Positions 34,927 to 44,505 are shown, counted from the stretch's first letter. The stretch is DNA of 64,000 nt from Lachnospiraceae bacterium (GCA_017619635.1 JAFZRZ010000029.1:1-64000), one strand, 5' to 3'. Translations and numbers: made by a program. Notes: generated from the sequence alone by a model not told the origin.

Positions 34927-37143
34927 TCAGACTGGATTCATGGGATTGAAGTCAAAAAATACCTGTATATTGCTCAGGGGATTTATGCCTTCCTCCAGTT
35001 CATCCTTGCATCTGACAAGTAACTTAGAGTCACTGCTCTTTATATAAAACACAAATCTGTATATATCATTTATCTTTCCGATACCTGCTTTGCCCGGACC
35101 TATGACTGCAGCCTCTGGCTCTTTTTTTATGATATAGTCTGCCATTGCCTCACAGGTCTTTCCCGCGAGATTTTTATCAGGCGATGTCACCATAACAGCA
35201 AGTATGTCACATGCAGGAGGATATCCTGCCAGCTGTCTGTAGAGTATCTCTTCCTCATAAAAAGCCTTATAGTCCTGCGCCGCAGAACAGACAATTGCAT
35301 AATTGTCCGGCTGATATGTCTGGATTATCGTCTCTCCGCTCTTGTCACCTCTTCCCGCTCTTCCGCAGGCCTGTGTTATAAGCTGGAAAGTCCTCTCACC
35401 CGCTCTGTAATCATTAAGTGCAAGTGACATATCGGCTGCCACTATCCCTACAAGTGTTACATCAGGGAAATCATGGCCTTTAACTATCATCTGTGTGCCG
35501 ATCAGCACATTCGTCTTCTTTTCTGAGAAATCTTCCAATATCTTTTCAAGACTTCCTTTTTGTCTTGTGGTATCGGCATCCAGTCTCGATGTATTCGCAT
35601 CTGGAAAGAGCTTTTTAACCTCTTCTTCTATCTGCTCTGTGCCTGCCTTAAAGCCAAGAAGATATTTGGAACCGCATTTGGGACAGATCTTATGTCTTTT
35701 CTCCTCATATCCGCAATAATGACAGACCAGCTTACCGGTGGAAAGATGTTCCGACAAAGACACATCACAGTGAGGACATCTCATCACCACTCCGCAGGAT
35801 CGGCATGAGACAAAGCCTGCATAACCTCTTCTGTTTAAAAAGAGCATCACCTGCTCGTTCTTATCAAGTCTGTCTCTTATACCCTGTTTTAGAGCATTGC
35901 TGAAGATGGATTTGTTTCCTTCTTTCAATTCCTCCCTCATATCGACTATCCGGGTTTTTGAAAGCTCTGCTCCGGTGGCTCTCTTATCCATTGTCCAGAG
36001 TCTGTATTCGCCCTGCATCGCCTTATGATATGATTCTATGGAAGGAGTCGCGCTTCCAAGCACCACGCTTGCATTATGTAAACCGGCAAGTTTCTTTGCA
36101 ACTTCTCTTGCATGATACCTTGGCATGCTCTCAGATTTATATGAGTTCTCATGCTCCTCATCTATGACAATGAGCCCAATATCAGGGAAAGGTGTGAAAA
36201 GAGCCGATCTTGGACCGATTATGACATCGATCTCTCCTTTCTTTGCTCTTTCGCACTGGTCATACTTTTCCCCAGCCGAAAGCGATGAATTCAATACTGA
36301 AACCCTCTCACCGAAATAGTGATAGAACCTCTTTAGAGTCTGATAGGTGAGCGCTATCTCGGGTATCAGGACAACGACCTGGCGTTTTCTTTTGACGACC
36401 TCTTTTATGAGGCTTATATATGTCACAGTCTTTCCGCTTCCGGTTATTCCGTGGAGCAGATATGTTTTATGGATATCATTGTCTAAATCTTCTTTAAACT
36501 CATTAAGGATACCAAGCTGTGTATCATTTAATTCTATATCCTGCTCATTGCTCTTACTGATGACAACAGGATTCCTGAAATAATTCTCAGATATTATCTT
36601 TATGATACCGCTTCTTTCAAGTCCGGAAAGTGTAGCAGATGATACTCCAAGCTTGCCTGTAACGAGGCTGTGATCGAGTACCTCTTCCTCAAGCAGCTCC
36701 TTGAGAAGACGTACCTTTGCGACCTGCTTTTTTCTTACCGCCTGTGAATATGCATCCATGAGCACATCCCTGCTGCAGGCTGTCTTAATGGTCTTTTTTT
36801 CTTTTGGCTTATAGGCTTTCTTTATAGGCAGAACGGTCTTTAACGCCGTATTCATCGTTGAACCGTACTGTTCTTTTATGAATGCGGCAAGCTCTATCAG
36901 CCTTCCCTGCGTTTGATGCTGCTCCACCACTATATCCGTGATATCCTTTATCTGAACGCCTGTGATGTTCGTATCCGGAGTTATCTCGAGGATATATCCC
37001 TGGATAAGCCTGTTACTCTTTCCAAACGGCACCGTGACCCTTGTTCCTGGATGACATCCCGTGGCAAGTCTGTCAGGTATATGATAGGTAAAAGGACGGT
37101 CAAGGCTTTCAACACTTATGTCTATTATTACTTTGGCATACAT
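34927..37143 (-). CDS. priA: Primosomal replication restart helicase PriA
   Basis: 738 residues. An N-terminal 3'-DNA-binding domain precedes a superfamily 2 helicase with Walker A GITGSGKTVTY, Walker B IDEEHENSYK and a zinc region of paired CxxC motifs (CRSCGVVMRCPHC, CHYCGYEEKRHKICPKC). It reloads the replisome at stalled forks. AAGGAGG precedes the ATG, and a promoter lies 30-60 bases upstream. First gene of the translation/signalling operon that runs to rsgA. Confidence 0.95.
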   Translation of the reverse strand: MYAKVIIDISVESLDRPFTYHIPDRLATGCHPGTRVTVPFGKSNRLIQGYILEITPDTNITGVQIKDITDIVVEQHQTQGRLIELAAFIKEQYGSTMNTALKTVLPIKKAYKPKEKKTIKTACSRDVLMDAYSQAVRKKQVAKVRLLKELLEEEVLDHSLVTGKLGVSSATLSGLERSGIIKIISENYFRNPVVISKSNEQDIELNDTQLGILNEFKEDLDNDIHKTYLLHGITGSGKTVTYISLIKEVVKRKRQVVVLIPEIALTYQTLKRFYHYFGERVSVLNSSLSAGEKYDQCERAKKGEIDVIIGPRSALFTPFPDIGLIVIDEEHENSYKSESMPRYHAREVAKKLAGLHNASVVLGSATPSIESYHKAMQGEYRLWTMDKRATGAELSKTRIVDMREELKEGNKSIFSNALKQGIRDRLDKNEQVMLFLNRRGYAGFVSCRSCGVVMRCPHCDVSLSEHLSTGKLVCHYCGYEEKRHKICPKCGSKYLLGFKAGTEQIEEEVKKLFPDANTSRLDADTTRQKGSLEKILEDFSEKKTNVLIGTQMIVKGHDFPDVTLVGIVAADMSLALNDYRAGERTFQLITQACGRAGRGDKSGETIIQTYQPDNYAIVCSAAQDYKAFYEEEILYRQLAGYPPACDILAVMVTSPDKNLAGKTCEAMADYIIKKEPEAAVIGPGKAGIGKINDIYRFVFYIKSSDSKLLVRCKDELEEGINPLSNIQVFFDFNPMNPV

Positions 37144-37174
37144 GATCCGACCTCCTTAAAAATCATATCAATAT

Positions 37175-37202
37175 AGTATAGCATATTCGGTAGTTTCCGC
37201 AA
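37175..37202 (-). promoter_or_regulatory. Promoter of the priA-def-fmt-rsmB-rlmN-stp-prkC-rsgA operon
   Basis: A -35 TTGCGG (37197-37202) and a -10 TATACT (37175-37180) are spaced by 16 bases. It lies between the recJ terminator and the priA ribosome binding site. Confidence 0.6.
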
Positions 37203-37210
37203 AGAAGCAT

Positions 37211-37241
37211 AACAAAAACGCCAAGGTAAAACCCTGGCGTT
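37211..37241 (-). terminator. Rho-independent terminator after recJ
   Basis: The minus strand forms a ten-pair stem ACGCCAGGGT / ACCTTGGCGT with a three-base loop, followed by TTTTTG. It is about 100 bases past the recJ stop. The intervening bases hold a small inverted repeat (AGATAGT/ACTATCT, 37261-37283) of unknown meaning. Confidence 0.8.
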
Positions 37242-37346
37242 TTCGTTTCTTATGAGGGGGAGATAGTGAACTCTCAACTATCTGTGATCTTAATATATCA
37301 ACAAATTGTGTTCATTTTGTGTTCGTTTTATAAATTTTTCTTTATA

Positions 37347-39107
37347 CTATCTGTAATCGCCTATCACAAACTGAAGGCTCTTTCTTCCCATATATTCATT
37401 TATTGACGGATAATAGATGACATCCATGAGTATCCCGCTTGCCCTGGAGGCTAAAAGCTTATCGGAGGTCTTGGGACCGTATTTTTGATCAAAAGCTCTT
37501 AACATCTTTTCTCCGTTCCTAAACAGCACCATCTCAACATTTACACCGTCTGGAGTCTTTGCATTGAGCTTAAGCATATCAGAAGATTTTCCCATCAGCT
37601 TACATGAGATGATCTCCACATCCTTTTGTGCAAACACGGGTTTTTCGTTTCCCTGGCCCCATGGTTCCAAAACAGAGAGCTGTTCTATCAGCTTTTCAGA
37701 CACATAACTCATAGGCATGGGCACATCTATAACGATCTTTTCCTCGTAATCGCTCTCTGTAAGCTCACAGGTCTCATTTATCCTCTTTTTAAACTCTTCT
37801 ATCTTTTCTTTTTCAAGTGAGAAACCCGCAGCCATGGCATGTCCGCCAAACTTTGTGAACACATCGCTGATCTTTGACATTGCTTCATATATATGATAAG
37901 AAGAAATGCTCCTTGCAGAACCCTTGCAGCCTTCCTCTCCGTCCGTTATCACAAATACGGGCTTATTATATTTCTCCTTTATCCTGCCTGCCACAATACC
38001 GGCCAAGCTCTCATGAAGGTCGGGAAGATATACGACCATCACCTTATCTTTATCAACACCGTTTTTTTCTATATAGTAATCGGCCTGGTATGCCCCTTTG
38101 GCAGTCAGTTCCTTTCTGTTTTCGTTAAATGTCCTCAACCTGTTTGCTATAACAACAGCATCCTCTATGTTGTTGCATTTTAAAAGATCCAAAGACAGAT
38201 TCGCACTGTCGAGTCTTCCTGTGGCGTTTATACACGGTCCGAGGATAAAACCTATGGCATAAGCGTTTATTGCCTTGCCTTCAAGGTTACATGCCTTTAC
38301 AAGGGCTCTCATGCCGGTGTTAAGGCTCTTTGACAGGCTCTTAATGGTATTCTTTACCATCACCCTGTTCTCGTCCCTAAGCTCCATCACATCGCATACG
38401 GTGGCAAAGCCTGCCAGCTCTTTTAACTCATCGAGTCTGCCAACATCCTCGCCCAGAGCGTCAAACAAAGCTTCTATGACTCTTAGTGCGACCACTGCAC
38501 CGCATATTCCCTTAAAAGGATACTGACAGTCCTCCTGCTTGGGATCGACGATCGCCGGAACACTGGGTAAGATATATTCTCTCTTCCCGTTAACATCCTT
38601 AAAAGGTATCTCGTGATGATCGGTAACTATACATGTCATCCCGTATTCCAGAGCATGATCAAAGGCTTCCACAGCCGCTATCCCGTTATCACAGGTTATG
38701 ATGGTGTCTATACCGTCCTCATAAGCCTCATCTATAAGACTTACGCTAATACCGTATCCATCCTTTATCCTGTGAGGTATGACGGTATCCACATCCGCGT
38801 TGCATATCGAAAGACCCTTCCAGAGGATATATGTCGACATGATCCCGTCAACATCATAATCTCCTATTATCCTGATCTTTGCTCCCTCATCGATCTTATC
38901 AAGGATGATGTCAACTGCCTTGTCTATGTCCTTTAAAGACTCATAGCTGTGTAAGGACTCATTTCCTCCGTATAGAAAGCTTTTCATCTCTTCCGCATTT
39001 GTGAGTCCTCTGTTGCGCATGATTCGAACGACCACCTGGTCTATCCCCAGCTGATCACCTATCTGTTTAAAATCACATTTTTTTCCCGCGACCATCCAAT
39101 TAGCCAT
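37347..39107 (-). CDS. recJ: Single-strand-specific exonuclease RecJ
   Basis: 586 residues from the ATG at 39107 (start MANWMVAGKK), preceded by AGGTGA. An in-frame ATG 13 codons earlier lies inside a terminator hairpin and is not credible. DHH-family motifs are GDYDVDGIMST, ITCDNGIAAVEA and VTDHHEIP. A DHHA1 domain with KFGGHAMAAGFS and a C-terminal OB-like domain follow. It degrades 5'-ended single strands in recombination and mismatch repair. It stands only 12 bases after the U tract of the secDF terminator, so its expression must depend on read-through or an upstream promoter. Confidence 0.93.
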   Translation of the reverse strand: MANWMVAGKKCDFKQIGDQLGIDQVVVRIMRNRGLTNAEEMKSFLYGGNESLHSYESLKDIDKAVDIILDKIDEGAKIRIIGDYDVDGIMSTYILWKGLSICNADVDTVIPHRIKDGYGISVSLIDEAYEDGIDTIITCDNGIAAVEAFDHALEYGMTCIVTDHHEIPFKDVNGKREYILPSVPAIVDPKQEDCQYPFKGICGAVVALRVIEALFDALGEDVGRLDELKELAGFATVCDVMELRDENRVMVKNTIKSLSKSLNTGMRALVKACNLEGKAINAYAIGFILGPCINATGRLDSANLSLDLLKCNNIEDAVVIANRLRTFNENRKELTAKGAYQADYYIEKNGVDKDKVMVVYLPDLHESLAGIVAGRIKEKYNKPVFVITDGEEGCKGSARSISSYHIYEAMSKISDVFTKFGGHAMAAGFSLEKEKIEEFKKRINETCELTESDYEEKIVIDVPMPMSYVSEKLIEQLSVLEPWGQGNEKPVFAQKDVEIISCKLMGKSSDMLKLNAKTPDGVNVEMVLFRNGEKMLRAFDQKYGPKTSDKLLASRASGILMDVIYYPSINEYMGRKSLQFVIGDYR

Positions 39108-39118
39108 ATTTTCACCTG

Positions 39119-39154
39119 CAAAAAAAGGATGAGCAAACAAGCTCATCCTTTTAA
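39119..39154 (-). terminator. Strong terminator between secDF and recJ
   Basis: A perfect stem AAGGATGAGC / GCTCATCCTT with a six-base loop (about 39126-39151) is followed on the minus strand by eight T. It begins a few bases after the secDF stop. Only 12 bases separate the T run from the recJ start codon. Confidence 0.9.
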
Positions 39155-39164
39155 GATCAAATAA

Positions 39165-41336
39165 TTACTTCTTTGAAGCGCCCTTGTCTTCCTTCTTTGC
39201 AAACTTTGTTCTGAAGATGTACCACATAGCACCTGTCAGACAAACTGATGAGTAAGTTCCCACAAGGATACCTACCATCAAAGGAAGTGCGAATTCCTTG
39301 ATACTTGTTACACCGAATACATACAGAGCAGCTACCATGACAAACGTTGTGAATGAAGTGAAGATACTTCTTGAAAGTGTCTGGTTGATACATCTGTTAA
39401 CAAGATCTTTTAAGTTGTCTTTCTTACCCATGACAGCAAGGTTCTCTCTGATACGGTCGAAGATAACGATCGTGGCATTTATCGAGTAACCTACAATGGT
39501 AAGCATACATGCGATGAATGTTGAACCTACGCTTATCTTTGCTGCTGCATAGAAAGCAAGTACAACGAGTACGTCGTGGCAAAGAGCAAGAACTGAGCTT
39601 GCCGCAAATCTGATATCCTTAAATCTGAACCAGATATAGATCAGCATGCAGATCGTTGCAACGATGACTGCCACAATAGCATCGCTTCTCATCTCATTAG
39701 AGATCGTTGAAGATATTGATTCAGCGGTTATCTTCTGTGCATCAACACCGAAGTTGCTTACAAGTGCTGACTGCATAGCCTCTCTCTGAGAGACATCAAG
39801 TGTAGAGGTCTTGAATATAACCTCGTTAGAACCCTGAACCTTCTGAGCCTGAACATTTCCGCCGCCGATCGCAGATGATATAACAGGTATTACCTTTCCG
39901 TCGATATCTGCAAGGCTTAAGTCCTCATTGAATGTTACATTTGTTGATGTACCGCCCTTAAACTCAAGCGAGTAATTAAGGATATCACCTGTAGAGCTGC
40001 TGTTAAGACCCATGAATACGAATCCTGATATGATACATACCAGTGATATGATAATGAAGATCACCTTTTTTGAAAGGAAATCAACCTGTTTTCTCTCTTT
40101 AGCCTTACCGTAGAACTTCTCATCCTTTATACCCAGTGCATAGAAAGAGTTAAGGATAAGCTTACTTATAACAAGTGCCGTGAACATTGAGATCACGATA
40201 CCAAGTCCCAGAGTCTGAGCAAATCCCTTGATTGAACCTGTACCCATCGCTCCAAGTACTATAGCAGCTATAAGTGTTGTTATGTTTCCGTCAAGGATTG
40301 CTGAAAGAGCTTTCTGGAAACCTATCTTAATTGAAGAGCTTACAGTCTTACCTGTAGCTATCTCTTCTCTTATACGTGCGAATATGATAACGTTCGCATC
40401 AACCGCCATACCGATCGAAAGGATGATACCTGCGATACCGGGCAGTGTGAGTGTTACCTCAAATGCATTGAGCATCAGGATCATGAGACATACATAGATC
40501 GCAAGAGCGATTACTGATGCAAGACCGGGTATGAAGTATACGGCGATCATGAATACTGCCACGATACCGAAACCGATCGCTGCTGCATAAAGGCTTGTCT
40601 TTATAGCCTCTGCACCAAGCTGAGCTCCTACCACGTTACTTCTCAATTCCTCAAGCTCGAGTTTAAGTCCACCGATACGGATGGTTGAAGCAAGTCTTTC
40701 TGCTTCCTCAAATGTATTGCTTCCCGTGATGATGGCTCTACCGTCTGTGATGGCTGCCTGAACAGCAGGTGCACTGACGATCTCACCGTCATAGATGATA
40801 TAGATAACATCGTGATTTGCAACAGCCTTTGTTGTCGCATCCGCGAATGCCTTTGTTCCTTCAGGTGTGAAAGTAAGTTGAACGACAACCTCCTGGTTGT
40901 TCATGCTGTCTTTCTGATATCCTGCCTGAGCATCTGCCACATCTGTTCCCGAAAGGATCTGATTGCCGTCCTTATCCGTAAAGAACAGTGAACCGGGCTT
41001 ACCGAGTTCTTCCAGTACGGCATTTGCATCTGAAACACCGGGTATCTCAATATTGATACGGTCAGAACCTTCCTGATATACCTGTGCTTCTGTTGAATAA
41101 CCTTCTACTCTCTTTTGAAGCTTGTAGATAGTGTCTGCCATATCTTCCTTGCTGGGCTCTGCCTCACCGACAGCCTGGTATGTGATACTTACACCACCTG
41201 CCAGGTCAAGGCCCTGCTTTATATTGGCAGCACTTCCTGAGCCTTTGGAATCCATACCGAATATGCTGATATATATTCCGCCTGCCAGTAGTGCCAACAT
41301 AACAAGTAATGTTATGACACCGTTTCTCTTACTCAT
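39165..41336 (-). CDS. secDF: SecD-SecF fusion preprotein translocase subunit
   Basis: 723 residues. Uses the proton or sodium gradient to pull proteins through SecYEG. The SecD half carries GLDLAGGVSITYQ, the large extracellular P1 region, and GMAVDANVIIFARIREE in the membrane. The SecF half starts near ~410, with LEFKGGTSTNVTF and GYSINATIVIFDRIRENL. About twelve membrane spans are expected. The SecD/SecF fusion is common in Bacillus and many Clostridia. It overlaps the SCIFF maturase by eight bases. Confidence 0.94.
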   Translation of the reverse strand: MSKRNGVITLLVMLALLAGGIYISIFGMDSKGSGSAANIKQGLDLAGGVSITYQAVGEAEPSKEDMADTIYKLQKRVEGYSTEAQVYQEGSDRINIEIPGVSDANAVLEELGKPGSLFFTDKDGNQILSGTDVADAQAGYQKDSMNNQEVVVQLTFTPEGTKAFADATTKAVANHDVIYIIYDGEIVSAPAVQAAITDGRAIITGSNTFEEAERLASTIRIGGLKLELEELRSNVVGAQLGAEAIKTSLYAAAIGFGIVAVFMIAVYFIPGLASVIALAIYVCLMILMLNAFEVTLTLPGIAGIILSIGMAVDANVIIFARIREEIATGKTVSSSIKIGFQKALSAILDGNITTLIAAIVLGAMGTGSIKGFAQTLGLGIVISMFTALVISKLILNSFYALGIKDEKFYGKAKERKQVDFLSKKVIFIIISLVCIISGFVFMGLNSSSTGDILNYSLEFKGGTSTNVTFNEDLSLADIDGKVIPVISSAIGGGNVQAQKVQGSNEVIFKTSTLDVSQREAMQSALVSNFGVDAQKITAESISSTISNEMRSDAIVAVIVATICMLIYIWFRFKDIRFAASSVLALCHDVLVVLAFYAAAKISVGSTFIACMLTIVGYSINATIVIFDRIRENLAVMGKKDNLKDLVNRCINQTLSRSIFTSFTTFVMVAALYVFGVTSIKEFALPLMVGILVGTYSSVCLTGAMWYIFRTKFAKKEDKGASKK

Positions 41337-42732
41337 TGTTCTCTTCCTCCCATTCGGCCAAAGCCGCCTTTATCATGATCGCACATTCTATCCTCTTGCG
41401 CTGTAATTCGCATCCGGCTTCGTATGTACCATTGATATCACCTTCAAAATTATATGCATTGGCAGCACATCCGCCGCTGCAGTAAAACTTTGCAAAGCAT
41501 TCCTTACATTTTTCCTTGGCATAGACATTACAGTTCTTGAACTCATCCCTGATGTCTGTCCTTACTATGCCCTCATCGACATTTCCCATAAGGAAATCCT
41601 CATTGCCGACGAACTGATGGCAGGGATAGATATCTCCCCAAGGTGTGATCGCCAGATACTCTGTTCCGGAACCGCATCCGCTGAGTCTCTTTGCCACACA
41701 CGGACCACCGCTTAAGTCTATCATAAAATGGAAAAAATTAATACCTTTTCCGGCTTTTCTTCTTTCTATTATATATTTTGCAAGCTCATCATACTGAGAA
41801 AGCAGTGTCGGAATGTCTTCCGGCCTTAATGCATAGCTGTCGGAAGGTGATGCCACAACAGGCTCAACAGATATCTGTTCAAAGCCAAGCTCTGCAAGAT
41901 GCTTTACATCCTCAGAGAAATCTATGTTGTTGTGGGTATATGTGCCTCTTACATAGTAATTGTTCTGATCTCTGCTTTCAGCGACTTTTTTGAACTTGTC
42001 GACTATGACATCATAACTGCCCTGTCCGCCTCTGAAAGGTCTCATCGCGTCATTGACTTCTTTTCTTCCGTCAATGCTCAAAACAACGTTTGACATCTCC
42101 TTATTGGCAAACTCGATGATCTCGTCATTTAATAGCACACCGTTAGTCGTTAGAGTGAACCTGAACTTCTTATTGTTTTTCTCTTCAAGACTTCTTCCGT
42201 ATTCAACCAGCTGTTTTACCACTTCCCAGTTTAACAGTGGCTCTCCTCCAAAGAAATCAACTTCCAGGTTGACACGGTTTCCGGAATTGGCAACTAGAAA
42301 ATCAAGGGCTTTCTTGCCTGTCTCCAGACTCATTATCGCTCTTCTTCCATGATACTCGCCTTCTTCAGCAAAGCAGTATTTGCATGCAAGGTTACAGTCA
42401 TGAGCGACATGAAGGCACAAAGCCTTTACCACAGTCTGTCTCTTTTTAAAATCGATTATGTAATTCTCATATATATCATCCGTGTAAAGCTGTCCTGCCT
42501 CGTAAAGCTCTAAAAGCTCCGTTACAGCCTCGCGTATCTCAGATGAACTGTAGGGCATGTTCTCGCACGCCATGCATACCGCCTCTATGGCAGTCTCACC
42601 CGTGATGCCGGATTTTACTATGGCCTCCAAAAGAGGTACCATATAATATACGCAATCATCCACAACGTGAACAGAACCGCTGTTTACGTCAAGAACGATA
42701 TTGTATCCGTTATTCTTATACTGATGGATCAT
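41329..42732 (-). CDS. scfB: SCIFF peptide maturase, radical SAM with SPASM domain
   Basis: 467 residues from the ATG at 42732 (start MIHQYKNNGYN), with GAGG five bases upstream. An N-terminal peptide-recognition (RRE-like) segment is followed by the radical-SAM motif HDCNLACKYCFAEEG (about residues 100-114). The C-terminal SPASM Cys set includes CGSGTEYLAITPWGDIYPCHQF and CKECFAKFYCSGGCAAN. It forms Cys-Thr thioether crosslinks in the neighbouring SCIFF peptide. The scfA-scfB pair is near-universal in Clostridia, often next to secDF as here. Confidence 0.95.
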   Translation of the reverse strand: MIHQYKNNGYNIVLDVNSGSVHVVDDCVYYMVPLLEAIVKSGITGETAIEAVCMACENMPYSSSEIREAVTELLELYEAGQLYTDDIYENYIIDFKKRQTVVKALCLHVAHDCNLACKYCFAEEGEYHGRRAIMSLETGKKALDFLVANSGNRVNLEVDFFGGEPLLNWEVVKQLVEYGRSLEEKNNKKFRFTLTTNGVLLNDEIIEFANKEMSNVVLSIDGRKEVNDAMRPFRGGQGSYDVIVDKFKKVAESRDQNNYYVRGTYTHNNIDFSEDVKHLAELGFEQISVEPVVASPSDSYALRPEDIPTLLSQYDELAKYIIERRKAGKGINFFHFMIDLSGGPCVAKRLSGCGSGTEYLAITPWGDIYPCHQFVGNEDFLMGNVDEGIVRTDIRDEFKNCNVYAKEKCKECFAKFYCSGGCAANAYNFEGDINGTYEAGCELQRKRIECAIMIKAALAEWEEENNE

Positions 42733-42749
42733 AAAAACCTCAACCCAAA

Positions 42750-42784
42750 ACAAACTCGAAGCCGTCTTTTGACTTCGAGTTTGA
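42750..42784 (-). terminator. Hairpin between the SCIFF peptide and its maturase (attenuator)
   Basis: An 11-base perfect inverted repeat, CAAACTCGAAG (42751-42761) with CTTCGAGTTTG (42773-42783), is followed on the minus strand by TTTTGGG. The T run is short, so it probably lets some transcription continue into scfB. That would yield more peptide mRNA than maturase mRNA. Confidence 0.65.
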
Positions 42785-42812
42785 ATGATCTTAGCAAATA
42801 AAAAACATTAAA

Positions 42813-42956
42813 TTATTTCATCTTCTCACAGCTCTGGTTTCCAACCGTGCAACTTGTCTTACAAGCTGACTGGCAAGAAGTCTGGCATTCACCGCATCCA
42901 CCCTTCTTCATAGACTCTTTAAGATTTCTAGTTACCAAAGTCTTGATGTGCTTCAT
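42813..42956 (-). CDS. scfA: SCIFF ribosomal peptide precursor (six cysteines in forty-five)
   Basis: 47 residues: a leader MKHIKTLVTRNLKESM followed by a core with CGECQTSCQSACKTSC and a sixth Cys near the end (NQSCEKMK). The Cys number and spacing define the SCIFF family, the substrate of the adjacent radical-SAM maturase. Mature peptide function is not established. AGGAGG lies nine bases before the ATG, and a strong promoter is at 43011-43039. The gene is too short for most gene finders. Confidence 0.95.
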   Translation of the reverse strand: MKHIKTLVTRNLKESMKKGGCGECQTSCQSACKTSCTVGNQSCEKMK

Positions 42957-43010
42957 AAAATATAAACCTCCTGAATGAAACCCTATGGTTTGCCATTAAC
43001 AATCTTGTAT

Positions 43011-43039
43011 ACTATAACATAAAATAATTATATTATCAA
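43011..43039 (-). promoter_or_regulatory. Promoter of the scfA-scfB-secDF unit
   Basis: A -35 TTGATA (43034-43039) and a -10 TATAGT (43011-43016) are separated by 17 bases, with a TG extension in front of the -10. It is placed about 55 bases upstream of scfA. Confidence 0.7.
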
Positions 43040-43044
43040 CTGAT

Positions 43045-44301
43045 TTATTGCTCTTCGGGTATTCTCAAAAGTACCTTCTTTATCCTGTTTTCGTCTATCG
43101 ACTGCACTTTTATCTTGATACCGTCCTCAGTTACGACCTCATCACCTCTTTCAGGCATACGGTCAAGGATCTGTATAACGAGTCCTCCGATCGAATCATA
43201 ATCCTCACTGTCAAGCTTAAGTCCCAGCTCGTCGTTTACATCATCTATCTTTCTGCTGGCATCTATAAGATATGCATTCTTCTCGACCTTTTTGAAGAAC
43301 TCTTCCTCGTCGGCATCATATTCATCCCTTATCTCACCGACTATCTCCTCGAGCAGGTCTTCAAGGGTGACCATACCTACACAAACGCCGTACTCACTTA
43401 ATACAAAAGCCATTGAAAACGGGGTCTTTCTAAGTTCCATCAAAAGATCGGCTGTCTTCTTATACTCATATGTGTAATAGGTCTCTCTTAGGATATCGGA
43501 TATCGCAAACGATCTCTTGTCCTCAACAAGGATAAAGTCCTTTACGTTTATGAGTCCTATGACGTTATCAGGCTCCTCACGGTAAACAGGTATCCTCGTG
43601 TACATATACTGTTTGAACACCTCTAAAACCTCATCGTATTTGGCGCTCTCTTCCACGCACACCATATCGATCCTGGGGACCATGATATCCTTTGCCACCG
43701 AATCCGAAAAGTCAAACACGTTGTTTATCATGACCTTCTCACCGGACTCTATAACACCGTCCTCGTGACTGGCATCAACGTATGTTCTAAGTTCAGCTTC
43801 AGTGATAGCGTTTTTGACATTTGGATCTATCCTGATGCACCACATGATAAATGCAGCTATCTTATCGACTATGAATATGACTGGAGTCATCACCCACATG
43901 AGTGCATATATGACAGGAGCATATATCAGAGCGATCTTTTCGGCTTTTATCTTTGCGATGTTTTTGGGAACTATCTCGCCAAACAGCAGGACAACTATCG
44001 TAAGTATTCCTGTACCTATACTTATGGCGGCATTACCCCACAGTTCCATCGTAAACAGAGTTACCAGAGCTGAAGCTGCGATATTGACTATGTTGTTGCC
44101 TACCAGGATGGCACTTAACATCTTGCTGTAGTTTTCAAGGATGTTCTTAAGAATCCCTGCGCCTCTTTTCTTTTCCTCTACCAGCGATCTGACCTTGATA
44201 TCTCCCAGTGTGGACAGGGCCGTTTCTGCCGAAGAAAAGAAAGCCGACAACAGTATCAGCACTATGATTATAATCAGTTTTACTATCTGACCTTCTTCCA
44301 A
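43045..44301 (-). CDS. CorC/HlyC-type CNNM membrane protein with CBS pair
   Basis: 418 residues. The N-terminal DUF21/CNNM transmembrane domain (to ~180; LLSAFFSSAETALSTLG, ILVGNNIVNIAASALV) is followed by two CBS domains (~205-325; DIMVPRIDMV, GVCVGMVTLEDLLEEIVGEI) and a C-terminal CorC_HlyC domain. Members act in Mg2+ (or Co2+) efflux or homeostasis. The start is TTG at 44301, with GGAGG six bases upstream. It follows the tRNA-Leu terminator, so it likely has its own weak promoter or uses read-through. Confidence 0.88.
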   Translation of the reverse strand: MEEGQIVKLIIIIVLILLSAFFSSAETALSTLGDIKVRSLVEEKKRGAGILKNILENYSKMLSAILVGNNIVNIAASALVTLFTMELWGNAAISIGTGILTIVVLLFGEIVPKNIAKIKAEKIALIYAPVIYALMWVMTPVIFIVDKIAAFIMWCIRIDPNVKNAITEAELRTYVDASHEDGVIESGEKVMINNVFDFSDSVAKDIMVPRIDMVCVEESAKYDEVLEVFKQYMYTRIPVYREEPDNVIGLINVKDFILVEDKRSFAISDILRETYYTYEYKKTADLLMELRKTPFSMAFVLSEYGVCVGMVTLEDLLEEIVGEIRDEYDADEEEFFKKVEKNAYLIDASRKIDDVNDELGLKLDSEDYDSIGGLVIQILDRMPERGDEVVTEDGIKIKVQSIDENRIKKVLLRIPEEQ

Positions 44302-44331
44302 GGAGCTCCTCCAATAAATTCACAATATAGC

Positions 44332-44356
44332 AAAAAAGCTCGTAAAAACGAGCCTT
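44332..44356 (-). terminator. Terminator after tRNA-Leu
   Basis: A stem GCTCGT / ACGAGC with a short T loop is followed by six T on the minus strand, directly downstream of the tRNA 3' end. It separates the tRNA from the CorC-type gene. Confidence 0.75.
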
Positions 44357-44361
44357 TAAAG

Positions 44362-44444
44362 TGCTGGTGGTGGGACTTGAACCCACACGTGGTTACCCAC
44401 AACAGATTTTGAGTCTGCATCGTCTGCCATTCCGACACACCAGC
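44362..44444 (-). tRNA. tRNA-Leu (anticodon CAA)
   Basis: The minus strand folds into a class II tRNA. The acceptor arm is GCTGGTG/CACCAGC with discriminator A, and the anticodon stem GCAGA/TCTGT holds loop CTCAAAA (anticodon CAA, decoding UUG). A long variable arm (GTGGGTAACCAC) and the T arm with GTTCAAGTC follow. The 3' CCA is not encoded. It lies about 60 bases downstream of typA. Confidence 0.95.
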
Positions 44445-44505
44445 CTGCCGGTCTTTCGACCGAACTAAAGTTTATCACAGTAATGAGTCATTTTCAAGTA
44501 AAAAA

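Noticed and set aside
39107..39146. A longer RecJ beginning 13 codons upstream
   Set aside because: The upstream ATG lies in the terminator stem and has no ribosome binding site. The ATG at 39107 has AGGTGA at proper spacing and begins the conserved RecJ sequence.
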